A stretch of 64,000 nucleotides of DNA from Apophysomyces variabilis (taxonomy: Eukaryota; Mucoromycota; Mucoromycetes; Mucorales; Mucoraceae), in the NCBI GenBank assembly GCA_002749535.1, contig MZZL01000394.1, positions 545,975-609,974 on the forward strand. The letters are read 5' to 3'. This document shows positions 42,796-54,862 of the stretch, piece by piece. Every line of letters starts with the position of its first letter. Position 1 is the stretch's first letter. The notes beneath the pieces are model-generated. The model was not told the origin of the DNA and searched no databases. It saw only the letters and a program-made list of their open reading frames with translations. A program made the translations under genes and the position numbers.

Positions 42796-44459
42796 CACTT
42801 TTTTCAGAAACTTTTGGCACACTCTCTCAAAAACTTCGTACAGAAAAAATATAAGAAATTAGTACACTCTGCCAAGACAATTTGGCACACTGCCCTGCAT
42901 GAAATTTCACTCTAGTAAAAAGTAAAAATTGGTATACTCCTGAAACTTATTCAGTACACTTTATGATACTATTATATTTTGTTCAATAAAAATGGAATAC
43001 AAGTTTTACTTTGAAGACAGACAAGGAAAAGCCATAGATGAAGCTGGCCATAAGCTGCTGGAAATAGATGTTGATAAAGCAGCATTTCCTCTTGATTGTA
43101 TTACATATTATAATCAGTACTTGGACCTTAAACCACCTGAGCAATTGTTGAATGTGAAAAACATGGTCAAAGAGGAGAAATCTACTGAAGAGACACTAAA
43201 TGATAGAAAGAAAAGGCAGCCTTACAAGTGCTACACCGCTGATTAAAAGGAGCACTTTTTCTTTCTCATCTATGAGAAGGGCCTAACAGCTGGTAAAGCT
43301 GTGAAACAGATGGGCATAGTACATAGAACCTCTTATGGATAGGTTAAGAAAGATCAAGAAAACCCTGATGATAAAATTCAGCCTAGGCAATATACAAAAC
43401 AAACAGGCTGGCCAGCTCTTTTGAATGACATGCACAAAGAGCACCTGATAAAGTTTATTGATAAGAACCCCTCAGCAATGTTGGAGCAAGCAATGGAAAG
43501 TCTAACTAAACAGTTCATGGACTTGCGCATCTCTAAGATGAGCTTATATGAGTTTATGACTGAAAAGTGTAGTCTTTCTTTTAAGAAAGCTCATTTTCAT
43601 TTGAAGAACAGAAATTTAGTCAAAGTTATTAATGCAAGATATGACTGGGTTGTTAGATAGATGCAGACAGACATAGATTACTTTAGTAACTGTGTCTTTA
43701 TTGATGAGTCAGCTTTTCATATCAATCTCAAAAGGACTATAGCTTGGTCAAAGAAAGGCACTCGTGCTGAGGTTATAGTACCTAAAATGAGAGTGAAAAC
43801 TATGACAATTTTAGGAGCTATTTCTGTATATGGCGTTATTAACATAAGGGTAAGATGACCTTATGCTCCCTCTAAGAAAAGAAAAATGGTAGGCAACAGC
43901 AAGGTGAAGAGTATGGGTGGTACAGTTACAGGACACTATATCAACTTTGTAAGAAGTACGTTGGATATCCTTGATCAACATGGGTAATTCAAAGGCCATT
44001 ATATAATTATGGATAATGCACCCATTCACACTGTAGCAGATATCGAAAAAGAAATTATCAGACGTGGATATGGATGCATTTATCTACCACCTTATTCCCC
44101 AGAGCTCAATCCTATTGAGCAATTCTGGTCAGTTTGCAAAAGCAAACTGAAAAGAGAAAAGCTTTTAGAAAAAGAAACGCTTAGTTCAAGGATCTCTGAA
44201 GCTTGCAATAAGATACTTCTTGAGGATCTTAAAGGTTTTTGCCATTATTCAGTCTCAAAGTTTGACGATTGCTTAAATAAAACATTACTATAAATGGCTC
44301 ATATTGTGCTGATGCCAATGTGCCAATTTTTGCTTTTTACTAGAGTGAAATTTTATACAGGGCAGTGTGCCAAATTGTCTTGGCAGAGTGTGCTAATTTC
44401 TTTTATTTTTTCTGTGTGAAGTTTTTGAGAAGGTATGTCAAAAGTTTCCAAAAAAAGTG
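42796..44459 (+). mobile_element. Tc1/mariner-like element with 139-bp inverted repeats
   Basis: 1664 bp, starting CACTTTTTTCAGAAAC. The ends are flanked by TA (42794-42795, 44460-44461). Inverted repeats of about 139 bp (42796-42934, 44321-44459) differ mainly by transitions. It encodes one DD34E transposase. Confidence 0.92.
42992..44293 (+). pseudogene. Tc1-like DD34E transposase with five in-frame stops
   Basis: A single frame of 434 codons with no shift, starting MEYKFYFEDRQGKA. It has a helical DNA-binding N-terminal half (KEHFFFLIYEKGLTAGKAVK is an HTH-like stretch) and a DDE core: CVFIDESAFH (first Asp), IIMDNAPIH (second Asp) and LPPYSPELNPIEQFW (Glu), with 34 residues between the second Asp and the Glu. 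That gives the DD34E class. Stops at 43244 (TAA), 43340 (TAG), 43658 (TAG), 43856 (TGA) and 43985 (TAA) can each arise from a Gln, Arg or Trp codon by one C-to-T or G-to-A change. All catalytic residues remain, so only these changes silenced it. Confidence 0.93.
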
Positions 44460-44469
44460 TAATTTCTTA

Positions 44470-45001
44470 TATTGAATATTTTTAGTATTTTCCAACTGCC
44501 AAAATCTATTTAAATTCTTTTTTAGGTTTGTTAATCTATAAATTAATATTGGTGCTTTTTTATAGCATCAACAAGTGAAATAGATTTTAATATAAGGTCT
44601 TTATATAATTAGAATATAAATTACTCCTTTTTAGACCTTTTTTTAGATTTTCATCTTTTGAAAATTGTTTTTATGTTCACTGTAATTAGTTACAAGAACA
44701 GATTTGTTAGCATTAGAGTTAGCCTTTCCATTTTTATTTTTAATAAAATCAAGAAGATATACTCTATTTGCCCAAATTTTTTTGTATTATAAAAGTTGCC
44801 TTTCTTTGCAATTAATCTACAGATATATTTCATACATTCAATTGGATTATTAACAGAAAGAACTTGTGGATGCTGTACTTTATTTTTATAAATAAAGTCA
44901 AATATCTTAGATGTTGAAACTTTTAGGGAATTATCTTGTATATAATATCTTCCTGCCATACTAGGGAAAAAGTTCATGTTCTGGTGCTGGTTAAACTTCA
45001 T
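44470..45001 (-). pseudogene. Third Rep-like fragment (locus C)
   Basis: A 103-codon minus-strand frame (44690-45001) contains KIFDFIYKNKVQHPQVLSVN and then IECMKYICR. This matches the stretch of CRESS Reps between motif II and motif III: FD, then HPxx, then Y-x-x-K with Arg in place of Lys. It is recognisably related to locus A (FD...HPKIL, TVNN, VKYMMK). No His-x-His motif II is seen where expected. Downstream (44690-44470), Lys/Asn-rich and interrupted frames may hold the inter-domain part. The Tc1-like element adjoins it. It is non-functional. The assignment is weaker than for loci A and B. Confidence 0.42.
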
Positions 45002-45239
45002 TCACAGATCCTTTACTTCATTCACTGCACCATCCTTCTGTACTCCATGACCTTTTTGTGCTTCTTCTGAAATATTATATGGCCTATCATATTCAAGTGC
45101 TCTCTTTATAATATTTCAACTGAAGCACAAAAGGTTGTATGGCCAATCAGAAGTCTTAACTGCCCCCAATAACGACACTACATTAAGAGTTGTAGTTGTT
45201 AGACAAATGTACCTTTGCTATTCTTAAACCTTTTCTTTC
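45002..45239. other. Short spacer between the Rep-like fragment and MULE-2
   Basis: No gene or repeat recognised. Confidence 0.3.
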
Positions 45240-47576
45240 TGAAAATGTACTCAATATAATCTCACTTCTCAACACTCAATTTGACAACCACTTTGATCTG
45301 CTCAACGCAGTTTAGCAACATACTAAAGAATCAGGATTTGCAGTGGCCATTAAGAACAGCAATTTGCAAAAAGGAACTGTATACATTTAATGTGTTCATG
45401 GCCAGCAGTATAAGAACACCCACCACATCATTGACAGTGAGCACTTAAAAAGTCACTGCACCATTAAGACTGGCTGTGCTTAGGTCATATATGCTTCAGT
45501 ACCTAAAAAAACTGGAAAATAGACCATGAAGAAGATTTCCCCTCCAGAGGACCATAACTATGATATGGATGAATGTGCTGGTCTCAGCTATTATCAACAC
45601 TAAGAGATTGCAGGAGATGTAGCCATGGAAATCACAGAGAAGATGCTGCATGATATACCTTCTGCCAAGATTTACAAAAGCTTGCATAGCTACGATGGCC
45701 AGGCACCAATTACAGTTGGTGACATCTATAAGTTTAAGTTAACCTATATATCATCTAGCAATGTAAACAGCATCGGAGCAGTTATCAACCATCTTCTTTC
45801 ATTAGGTTATGAAGTCTAACATGAGACAGACAGCAACAGTAAGCTTAAGTCACTTTTTGTTTGTCACCCAAACACCATCCAGAAAGCAATTCATTTTTCT
45901 GATGTCATTATAATTAACTCAACATATAAAATAAATGCCTATAAGATACTGATAGTAAACATAATTGGTATCAGCAATTTGGATACTGCAAAATTGTGCT
46001 CTTTTATGATTGCATGTGCAATAATATTGAATGAAATAGAAGTTTCATATCACTGGATGGTAGAGATGTGTAAGAAGATGATATAGCATGTAGTTGACCT
46101 AGCATTGTTTGTCACTGATAATGAACAGGCGCTAATTAATGCATTGGTCAGCGTTTTCTCCTTAAGTTCACATATACTTTGTTGCTGGCACATTGCCAAA
46201 AACTTTGAAAAACATGCTGCAGGCTTGTTTCTTCCTGACAGCAAAGAACGAGAGAGATTTTCTATGACAATAAGTCAGTTGCTCTTTGCTAGAAGCTATC
46301 ATCAATTTGAGGATGCTATTAGCCAGTATCATAGCTAGGCTAAGGCTGGTAAAGACAATGGCAAACATATAGTAAAATATCTTAATAAGTACTATAGTCA
46401 ATGAGATATATGTCATAAAATTAGTGTCTTATGACATTTCATTTTAGAATGCTCAAGATCAAAGAGAAGTAGGCTGGTCTCTATGCAGAAATGCTTCAAC
46501 ACTTTGGAGCTAGATCTACTTAACGTATAGAAGACATCCATTGGGTCCTAAAACAGGCGTTAGAAATACCTGGTAAGCTCCTTAAGCTGTTCCATACACT
46601 TGATGTGTGGATGCAAAAAAAAGTAAGCATGCTGATTCTTTTTTACTATTTTCCTATTTACATCACTCATATTAGCACAACCAGGAGTTGAACGAATTTA
46701 TAGAGGAAAAGTGCTCACAGCCTATCATTAGCAATGCTGAGGACAGGTATCACTTAGAAAATCTGTTTGGCCATGTCTTGCATTTCACTATTTACGCGCT
46801 TTTAGCAGAACTTCAGAAAGCTAAATCCCTTACAGCAAATCATTTTGCCCATCCATGCATATACAAGGCTAGGTTCAATTATGAATTGATGTGCAAGCAT
46901 ATGCTGCATAGAAGAAATGACCAGATTCTGCTGTCATCTATTCATAAAAGATGGCTATTGAGTCCTTCAGAACGTTAGTGTCATATGATATACTTTTATA
47001 TTAAGTGCATATCTAAAGTCATTTCTCTGCAGGCAAGTTTGCTTTTATTCCCACAGTGCTGACAGTTAGCAGCCACACTCAACAGCACATTAAAGAATTT
47101 CAGTTCAAAGTGCAGCAGAGATGCAATGTGCTGGTAGATGACTAACAGTGAGAAGACTTGCTGGCTAAGTTGAACGCTCTGTTAAACAGCTACAAGCCTT
47201 TGTATACAGAGCACATTTAAGAGCCATCACATGTCACTGTTAAGGGTTGTCCTAGCAATGTGAAAGGAAAGAGACTGCTCTCATAGTTTGAGCATGGGAA
47301 ACTGAAGAAGATTAGTATCAAATTTGCTAAACTATCCAAACAACTTAACATCAACAAACCTGATCCCACCAAGGGCATCAAATGAAAAAGAACAAACATT
47401 GTCTTTGACAGTACTGATCTTTATCCAAAGAGGTAATAGTATATCCATTATTCATAACACTGATGACCCTATTTGACTCGTTTAGGCAACAACCTCAAAG
47501 TCATATTGACTTTGTCATTGATCAAACAATTCTGCCAGATAACTATTCTGGCACTCTTGATGTGAAAGGCGATGGA
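45240..47576 (+). pseudogene. MULE-2 transposase with truncated OTU domain
   Basis: The plus-strand gene begins with a FAR1/WRKY-GCM1-like DNA-binding part (45290-45480: a Cys-containing KGTVYI*CVHG stretch, then a conserved TIKTGCA). The MULE core follows: HPNTIQKAIHFSDVIIINST, where the first catalytic Asp is Asn; LFVTDNEQALINAL (second Asp); CCWHIAKNFEKH; LLFARSYHQFEDAI (likely Glu). A Pro/Lys-rich linker (VTVKGCPSNVKGK, near 47235) resembles the usual end of MULE proteins. The frame then enters an OTU domain, reading DVKGDG at 47559-47576, and is cut in the middle of that catalytic motif by CACTA E2. Probable introns include about 46623-46680 and 47432-47485. Several stops are present. 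Confidence 0.72.
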
Positions 47577-47770
47577 CACTATAGTAACAGGATTCACTTA
47601 AAGTAGGGAAAGTCTATTAAAAGTAGTAAAAGTCTATTGAAAACAGTGAAAGTCCACTGAAAGTAGGGAAAGGTTCATTTAAAGTAGTGAAAGTTTACTG
47701 AAAATAGGGAAAGGTTCACTTAAAGTAGTGAAAGTTCACTGAAAGTAGGGAAAGGTTCACTAAAAGTAGT

Positions 47771-49094
47771 CACTGCAGTAGAGTAGGCGTTTTATCTACA
47801 TTTTACCCCTGGGTAATACATGATGTTTTACCCACTTTCCCATGGAGGGAGCAATCTTCAGTATTGTTCAGTCTCTCCTTTCCCAAAAAAGAAAAACTAG
47901 CAAATGTAAAAATATAAGCAGTATGACAGTGTATGTGTGATTCCCAGGAACTGTGTCAATATTTATATCACGCGCTTTTAACATGGTTTTTTTTCTTTTT
48001 TATAGGGTTATTTGCATTTTCTTTTTATTATCCTTTTTTTTCACAAACTTTTTCCTCTGCTTTTTTTCACTCTATGGCATTTTCAGTACTTCTTTATCAG
48101 CAAACTCACTTTCACAATGTTGATAATATATCATCTTAATGATATATATCCTTGACCTGAAAGCGTGTTCTTTACTGGTAAGCTTTTATCTTCATTTGAC
48201 AGCACCTCATTCTTTTTTTTCTTTTGATAGCTGATATAATTGCAATGTTATAGGAAAGCTTGCTTCTTACTTTTAACTAAGGTATTTTGATTGATTGACC
48301 TAAATGTAACTAATCTTGACTTTTTATTTGTCCTATAAAGTAGCTTTTCCTTTCTTTAAAAAATATGGAAACAGAGAAACATGATATATGTTTTAATGGT
48401 ACAGATTTTTTTTATATTGTAACTTGATTATTTATTAAGATAGTCTTTTGTAAGCCTATATATAATGTTGTCGTTTGTTATTGCTATGCTGTATGTTTTA
48501 CTAATTATCATTTTTTAAATTCTATGCTTCTTTAGCCTTCAGTAATTAGGTAAGATTATATAGATCCAATTATAAAGTTAGATACCTGTTTATACATTAT
48601 ATTATATATCTTTAATAAAATAAAAATGTTTGTTTTCTTTATATATAAGGCTAAGAAGTGTTGTTGTACATGATAAAGAAGTGTATTTTATTGGCTAAAA
48701 TAATGAATACAACAAAAAGAGCATCCAATCAGAAAGACTAGATAAGAATTATTAGCTCTAATAGCATGTATTGTTGTAAGCAAGTTAATCCAATAAAAGA
48801 GCTTAAAGAAAAGAATATGGTCGAATAGAATTCTAATGTTAGTTATTAAATGCATACAACTTAGTCCAATAGCATTAATGTAATTACATCTGACATATAC
48901 TATTTTATCCAATTAATAATGATATAAAAGGTGGGTAAAACGTAGGTAAAATGTGGGTAAAAGGTACGTTTCACCCACTTCTCAAAAGTTTTACCCACTG
49001 GGTAAAACGTGGATAAAATATGAGTAAAATGTGGGTAATATTTGACGTTTTACCCAGATTTTACCCAGGGTAAAACGTCTTTTCAACTGCAGTG
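47771..49094. mobile_element. Non-autonomous CACTA element B, copy 2
   Basis: 1324 bp, with ends CACTGCAGTAGAGTAGGCG and inverted CACTGCAGTTGAAAAGACG, flanked by the 3-bp duplication AGT (47768-47770, 49095-49097). It aligns along its length with 25275-26610 and sits inside the subterminal repeats of E2. It has the gtgggtaaaat repeats near its right end and no transposase. Confidence 0.9.
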
Positions 49095-49827
49095 AGTGAA
49101 AGTTCACTGAAAATAGGGAAGGTACACTGAAAGTAGTGAAAGTTTACTGAAAATAGGGAAGCGCTCACTTAAAGTAGTAAAACTCCACTAAAAGTAGAGA
49201 AAGGTTTACTTAAAGTAGTGAAAGTTCACTTAAAGTAGTGAAAGTTTACTGAAAATAGGGAAGGTCCACTAAAAGTAATGAAAGTTCACTGAAAATAAGG
49301 AAGCGCTCACTTAAAGTAGTGGAACTCCACTAAAAGTAGGGAAAGGTTTACTTAAAGTAGTAAAAGTTCACTTAAAGTAGTGAAAGTTTACTGAAAATAG
49401 GGAAGGTCCACTAAAAGTAGTAAAAGTTCACTTAAAGTAGTGAAAGTTTACTGAAAATAGAGAAGGTCTACTAAAAGTAGTGAAAGTTTACTAAAAATAG
49501 GAAAGCGCTCACTTAAAGTAGTAGAATTCCACTAAAAGTAGGGAAAGGTTCACTTAAAGTAGTGAAAGTTCACTGAAAATAGGGAAGGTCTACTAAAAGT
49601 AGTGAAAGTTTACTGAAAATAGGAAAGCGCTCACTTAAAGTAGTAGAATTCCACTGAAAGTAGGGAAAGTTCACTGAAAATAGGGAAGGTCCACTGAAAG
49701 TAGTGAAAGTTTATTAAAAATAGGGAAGCGCTCACTTAAAGTAATAGAACTCCACTGAAAGTAAGGATCTTTAGTAATGTTTGCAAAGTCATTCAGAAGA
49801 CTGCATATTCATATGACAGGCAACAAC
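49095..49827. repeat. Left subterminal repeat array of E2
   Basis: Dense, imperfect repeats mixing cacttaaagtag, tgaaagttcactg, aaaatagggaagg and gggaagcgctc. They end at about 49765 and are followed by unique E2 sequence up to the E1 insertion. Confidence 0.85.
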
Positions 49828-50015
49828 CACTATGGTAACAAGATGCACTAAAAGTAGGGAAAATTCACTAAAAGTAGTGAAAATCACTGAAAATAGTGAA
49901 TATTCACTAAAAGTAGTAAAACTCCACTAAAAGTAGAGAAACGTTTACTTAAAGTAGTGAAAGTTTACTGAAAATAGGGAAGGTCCACTAAAAGTAATGA
50001 AAGTTCACTGAAAAT

Positions 50016-50335
50016 AGGGAAGCGCTCACTTAAAGTAGTGAAAGTTCACTAAAAGTAGGGAAGCGCTCACTTAAAGTAGTAAAAATCACTAAAAGTAGGG
50101 AAGCGCTCACTTAAAGTAGTGAAAGTTCACTAAAAGTAGGGAAGCGCTCACTTAAAGTAGTGAAAGTTCACTAAAAGTAGGGAAGCGCTCACTTAAAGTA
50201 GTGAAAGTTCACTAAAAGTAGGGAAGCGCTCACTTAAAGTAGTGAAAGTTCACTAAAAGTAGGGAAGCGCTCACTTAAAGTAGTGAAAGTTCACTAAAAG
50301 TAGGGAAGCGCTCACTTAAAGTAGTGAAGGTTCAC
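50016..50335 (+). repeat. 41-bp tandem repeat in the left end of E1
   Basis: The unit gggaagcgctcacttaaagt plus agtgaaagttcactaaaagta (41 bp) starts at 50098, 50139, 50180, 50221, 50262 and 50303 with almost no variation, and a variant copy precedes it. Each unit pairs inverted half-motifs (cacttaaag / tcactaaaag). It is a likely transposase or accessory-protein binding array. Confidence 0.9.
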
Positions 50336-50901
50336 TGAAAGTAGGGATCTTTACTGATGCTTGCAAAGTCATTTGGAAGACGGCATATTCATATGACAGG
50401 CGACAACTTAATTAGTTGAAAGCATCACGCTTTTCCTTTTTAATCTGGATTCAACATGCGCAAAAACTAAACTTGGCTCACTTCTACTCTTACAGGTACC
50501 ATATACTCTCAATGTCAGCAGCTAGCTACTGGTAGTAACCCTTTGCAGAAGATAACTGATAAGCCAATGACTATAGTTGACTTTGGCATACCGTGTGTAC
50601 CAGTGCTGCACAAGATTCTCCAAAATGATAACGTGGACAAGCCGTAGTTACTGATGACTAGGACTTAAAGCGATAACGGGTAGTTTTGTCAGAAGTTTTA
50701 TGTAACAAAGAGGTTCAAACAATGACTAATCTATAGATTCTATACAGTGAAGAAAAACAAAGAAGAGGAACAGAAATATTTTGAGGGTAGAAAAAGGTCA
50801 GCAAATGAAAAAGGTAAAAAAAAAGGGAGAAACAAAAGAAGAGACCCAAAAAGGTGGAAGAGAAAAACATAATTTAGAACGACGGAAGAAAAAAAAAGTG
50901 A
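50336..50901. other. E1 interior downstream of the transposase gene
   Basis: No gene is seen. It matches E2 sequence at 49766-49827 and 56809-57315. It is purine-rich near 50750-50900, and probably holds the 3' UTR of the minus-strand gene. Confidence 0.6.
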
Positions 50902-53900
50902 CTACCCTAAAGAAGAAGGGTTTCCAAACTTGACCGCCTGGTGCATCTTGCCATAAGGCCAAACGACGTGAAAGCGATTGTTGGATTCAAGGCTTGTCAC
51001 CAGTCCAGCTGTGCTTCTCAATCTGTCAACATCAACCACCTTCAACACCCCCCTGTCAGATGCGGTTTTTGAAAGCACTGGGAAGTGATTGCTCTGCTGA
51101 TTTATGTTCTTGTAGAAGCGGACGACTGCAAGAATCTGCCTGTCTCCCTGATGCTGGTGATAAACATAGAATTGAGTCTCACCAAGGAACATCTCACACA
51201 CCTCTTGTCCAGCATTGCTAATAAGATGAAATGAAAAGATGTAAGTTGCAATGCAATAACATAAAAGCAAAGACTTACTTTATCCTCGCAAGCTCATACA
51301 GCGCCAACGAATTGCATCGGGCAGAACCATGGCAGTTATCGTGCAGCTTGCTAAAATAAATGCAACTGTCTTTCCATATACGACCAGATGCGAGGAACTG
51401 AGGGTGTAATTGCGAAATGATGCTGCGTGGGGTTGCGTCAGACATGAATTTACCTTGATGGATCCAAAAGGCAGCGAGCAGATTACGGAATGTCTGACCA
51501 GCAACACCTACAACTCCTTCGAAGCTTTGGATATCAGTTTTGTCCTGGTATGGTCTCCATATCTGAGGCTCTGTTGAACCTCGTCTTGCAGCAAGATAGG
51601 AGAGCTCATCATATGCTATGGCTTCTTATAGTTGCGGATGAACCCTCTCAAGGAAACAGAATGCTGCTATATGCTTCACAACATTGCTGGCGTTCGTACC
51701 AGGCGCTGACATGGAACGGATCATTTTTTTGTACAAACCGTTGGTGCGTTCCATACACCTTGCAGAGATGGAACGAAGTGGACCCAGGTTGCGCATGGTG
51801 GAGGCTATGTGGGACAGATAATGTTGAGTAATTGTAAACACTGGAGGCTTCAAAGTTCCCTTGTTGTTGTTGTACTTGCGGACTAAGAAAGCTTGCCACT
51901 TTGAGATATTTCTGAATCAAAAAAGGTAAAGGTCAGTCTATCTCATTATTTTCATTCACATTACTTACCTCTCAATGACATCTAAGTCCAAATCAGTGTA
52001 TGTCCACTGCAGACTCAACTAACAAGCAACAACCAGATCTATTAAAGCTCTCCGAGTTTCTTCTTGTTCCAAACCTTCCACCACAACCGTTGGCACAGCG
52101 TACAATAAAAAATCCAACCAGTCAATAGCCCGATAGTGACCAGCACTTGTTGCAACGTTATTCCAGCAGCCTTGAAATGAAACAGGAGTTGTTTCACAGG
52201 ATCTCTCAATAGCCTCTCCGATGGCATGACATGTATTCTGGTTTTTCAGGGCGAATAGATACCGTTCAACGATGTTACCATGCTTATCAAGTTGGCTACA
52301 ACCAAACTTCTCCTTGTCGTTCACTATCATGGTCCAAATCAATCGCCCCAGTCCATGCCCTAGGAGATGCATTTCATCCATTCCAAAGAAGTATGCGCCC
52401 ATGAACGTGCTCAACAACGTGAAAGGAACAGGTGCTTTGATACCTTATTTCTATTAAACGTAAGTAATAATTGAAAAAGCCTATTAGTATATAACATATG
52501 ATTTGTGATAGAATCTATATGATGTACCTTATCACCGTGAGCGAACTGTTCCCGTGGACGTCTTTGAAATGGCTGCGACAGATCAGAGATGAAATACATG
52601 CCGCTGGTTTTTGCGCCTCTGATAAGACATTGGTGACAACCGAAGAAGGATGAGACGCTGGTGTGATTGCATAAACTGGCAGCTGCGAGGATATCTCCGG
52701 TGGCCAGAAGCAAGTGCACCTTTGCAGCAACTTCAGTTCCATCTGGCTTCTTGACGATCATACCACCACGTTCCAACTGTTGCAGTTCTTGAAGCAAAGG
52801 TTGCAAGAAGGACCAGATGTTCGTTGGGGCTTTGCGTCCTGGCATGATGCCCAGTTGAAGCATGTTATGATTCTCATAACTGTGAAAGGTAAGGCGATTT
52901 GATTAGTTCATCTTTTAATTTAAGTCTGTTTAAGCTCACCGTTCAGATGGATCAAAGTTGAGAACTACTATGTGCATCATCGTCAACGAGGTACTGCTAC
53001 TGTTGAATGGCTGGAAGCCATCGATGTACAAGGACAAGGCAATGTCATAGCACCCCGTCAGTACATGCTTCTCATTGCAGAGCGATCGGTAAACTTGACT
53101 ATCAAAAAGATCCGTGTACTTTCCTTCTGCTTCTTCACGTTCATGTCGGTAAGACAACAGCTTGCGAGTATCGTCATCGCCTAGCATGAGCGCGAGCTGG
53201 TCTGCAATTGGCAACATGGTCATCATTTGTGCTGGCTTCCGAATGACCTCGCCATTAGGTTGACGTTTATGCAAATCCGTAAAACGTGCTTTGCCACACT
53301 GTGGACACATAGTTCTGTCATCGTCACTCATAAACAGAACGCAACCCTCTGGACAAACGTCGTACGTTTTCGGTTCAACTTGGTAGGCCTCCTTTACCAA
53401 TTGCTCAGACAAATGGTAGCTGAGGAGAGGCGAATGCAACATGCTGCGATCTACGTCCAACGGTAAGAACATTCCAACAGAATTAGAAAAGACACACGTA
53501 TCTGATTGCACAACTTTTAGGAATTTGTTGAAGATCTTTACAATATCATTGTATGCTTTACGCGAAACGTTTGATGAAACTGCTGTCTTGAAAAGCTTTA
53601 TGCTGAAGCATTCCGTATGGGTCCATTGAGGGCTGCGTTTGTACTCAATGACATGAGGAGGGTTCTCAATTGATTGCTCATAGAGTTCTATTGGATCAAA
53701 GTAGTGATCGACTATTCCACATTTTAGTAAGATACTAGTGTTGTCAACTTATACTTACAATTATTGTTTTCCATTGCTCTCTCGATTTCATCAAGAACCT
53801 CAGATGGAAAGTTGATACAGTTGTCTTCAGTTTCTGATTCATCAGAGTCAATGTCTTCAGAGTTTTCATCGACCTGAGTCTCCAATGCTTGCATATGTTC

Positions 53901-54156
53901 GATCAGCGCAGTGTGATCGTCATCGATATCCTCAACGTATTCATCAACGTCCTAAACGAATAATGGGAGAACGAGGTTAGTATGTATTCATTGACGGACA
54001 AGTATTTTATACCATAGAGGCATTATCGACGGGAACCAGCTTGATCAAATCTTTTTCATGCTGTATGAAACAAGCTTTACGATGGCGATTGTAAGCATTT
54101 CTTGTAGAAAAGGTAATGTTGCAAGTAGTGCATGTAGTGCTAGTAGGGGTAGTCAT
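50902..54156 (-). CDS. Tnp2-family CACTA transposase of E1, multi-exon
   Basis: The start ATG (54156-54154) opens a C2H2-like finger (TTCTTCNITF...NRHRKACFIQH). After a probable intron an acidic segment follows (VDEYVEDIDDDH). Exon sequence from about 53750 to 52936 gives FLPLDVDRSMLHSPLLSYHL, a zinc pair in VLFMSDDDRTMCPQCGK, and the core YDIALSLYIDGFQPFNSSST. Next (52863 down) come MLQLGIMPGRKAPTNIWSFL, HLLLATGDILAAASL and FFGCHQCL, the Transposase_21 signature. 52417-52019 (FFGMDEMHLLGHGLGRLIW) and 51920-51490 are helical continuations, and the end at 50902 contains HVVWPYGKM. GT-AG introns are likely near 53946-54012, 52882-52938, 52445-52530, 51910-51970 and 51225-51280. Few stops lie outside introns, so it may be functional. 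It acts in the nucleus on CACTA ends. Confidence 0.82.
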
Positions 54157-54862
54157 CGTAGATAGATACAGAGTGATCGAAAAAAAAAATAAAGGTAAGA
54201 TACAAAAAACTGTTCAAAACGAAGTGACTTATATATGTATATTTATCGTAGAAATTTTTTGCACAGGATGTTAGATCTATATTGGATAAGATGATTGTTC
54301 TCAAAGAAGACATCAGATCTATATTGGATAAGATGATCTCTGTATAGTAGCGTTATGGTATGATGGATCGCTTGCACCATCTTTGGACATTGACAGATCT
54401 ACTTGCGGTGTATGACCTTTGCTGCATGTGTAACAACAAGCAATTACTGATTTTGATACCGCCATCATCCATCTCTGCCCATGTCTCCGACAGATCGCTT
54501 TTCCCTATTTGGGACTTCATCAATGTAGCACGACCAACGGCATCTATGAACAACTGACAAACGCAGTCTTTCATCATCGTTTGCTATCTTTTCTTGTCGA
54601 TAATCATCTCTATCTCGTTAGATTTCCGCCATCAGCCATCATATCTTGCAATCATTTCAGCATTGTTCATTACGTTCAACTATGATCTTATTATAATCTC
54701 TTTGAATTGCGTGATTATCAATTACTTCATCATCAATCAGGGTTTGTATTAGCAACAACATTCCATAGGTGATAGGAAAGCTACATATATATATATAGCT
54801 AACAGTTAAGTGATTATACTGCATCTATCTCTCACATCTTTCTTTCCTAACTTTATATCAAC
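54157..54862. promoter_or_regulatory. Divergent promoter region of E1
   Basis: 706 bp between the two start codons. Contains a tandem repeat (agatctatattggataagatgat at 54268-54290 and again near 54312-54334), a TATATATATATA run at 54785-54796 about 70 bp before the plus-strand ATG, and an AT-rich block near 54225-54245 before the minus-strand ATG. The homologous E2 region is 60565-61269. Confidence 0.5.

Noticed and set aside
47577..50340. Regular repeats resembling a CRISPR array
   Set aside because: There are no unique spacers of constant length. The repeats are the subterminal arrays of CACTA elements with defined ends and target duplications, in a eukaryotic context.
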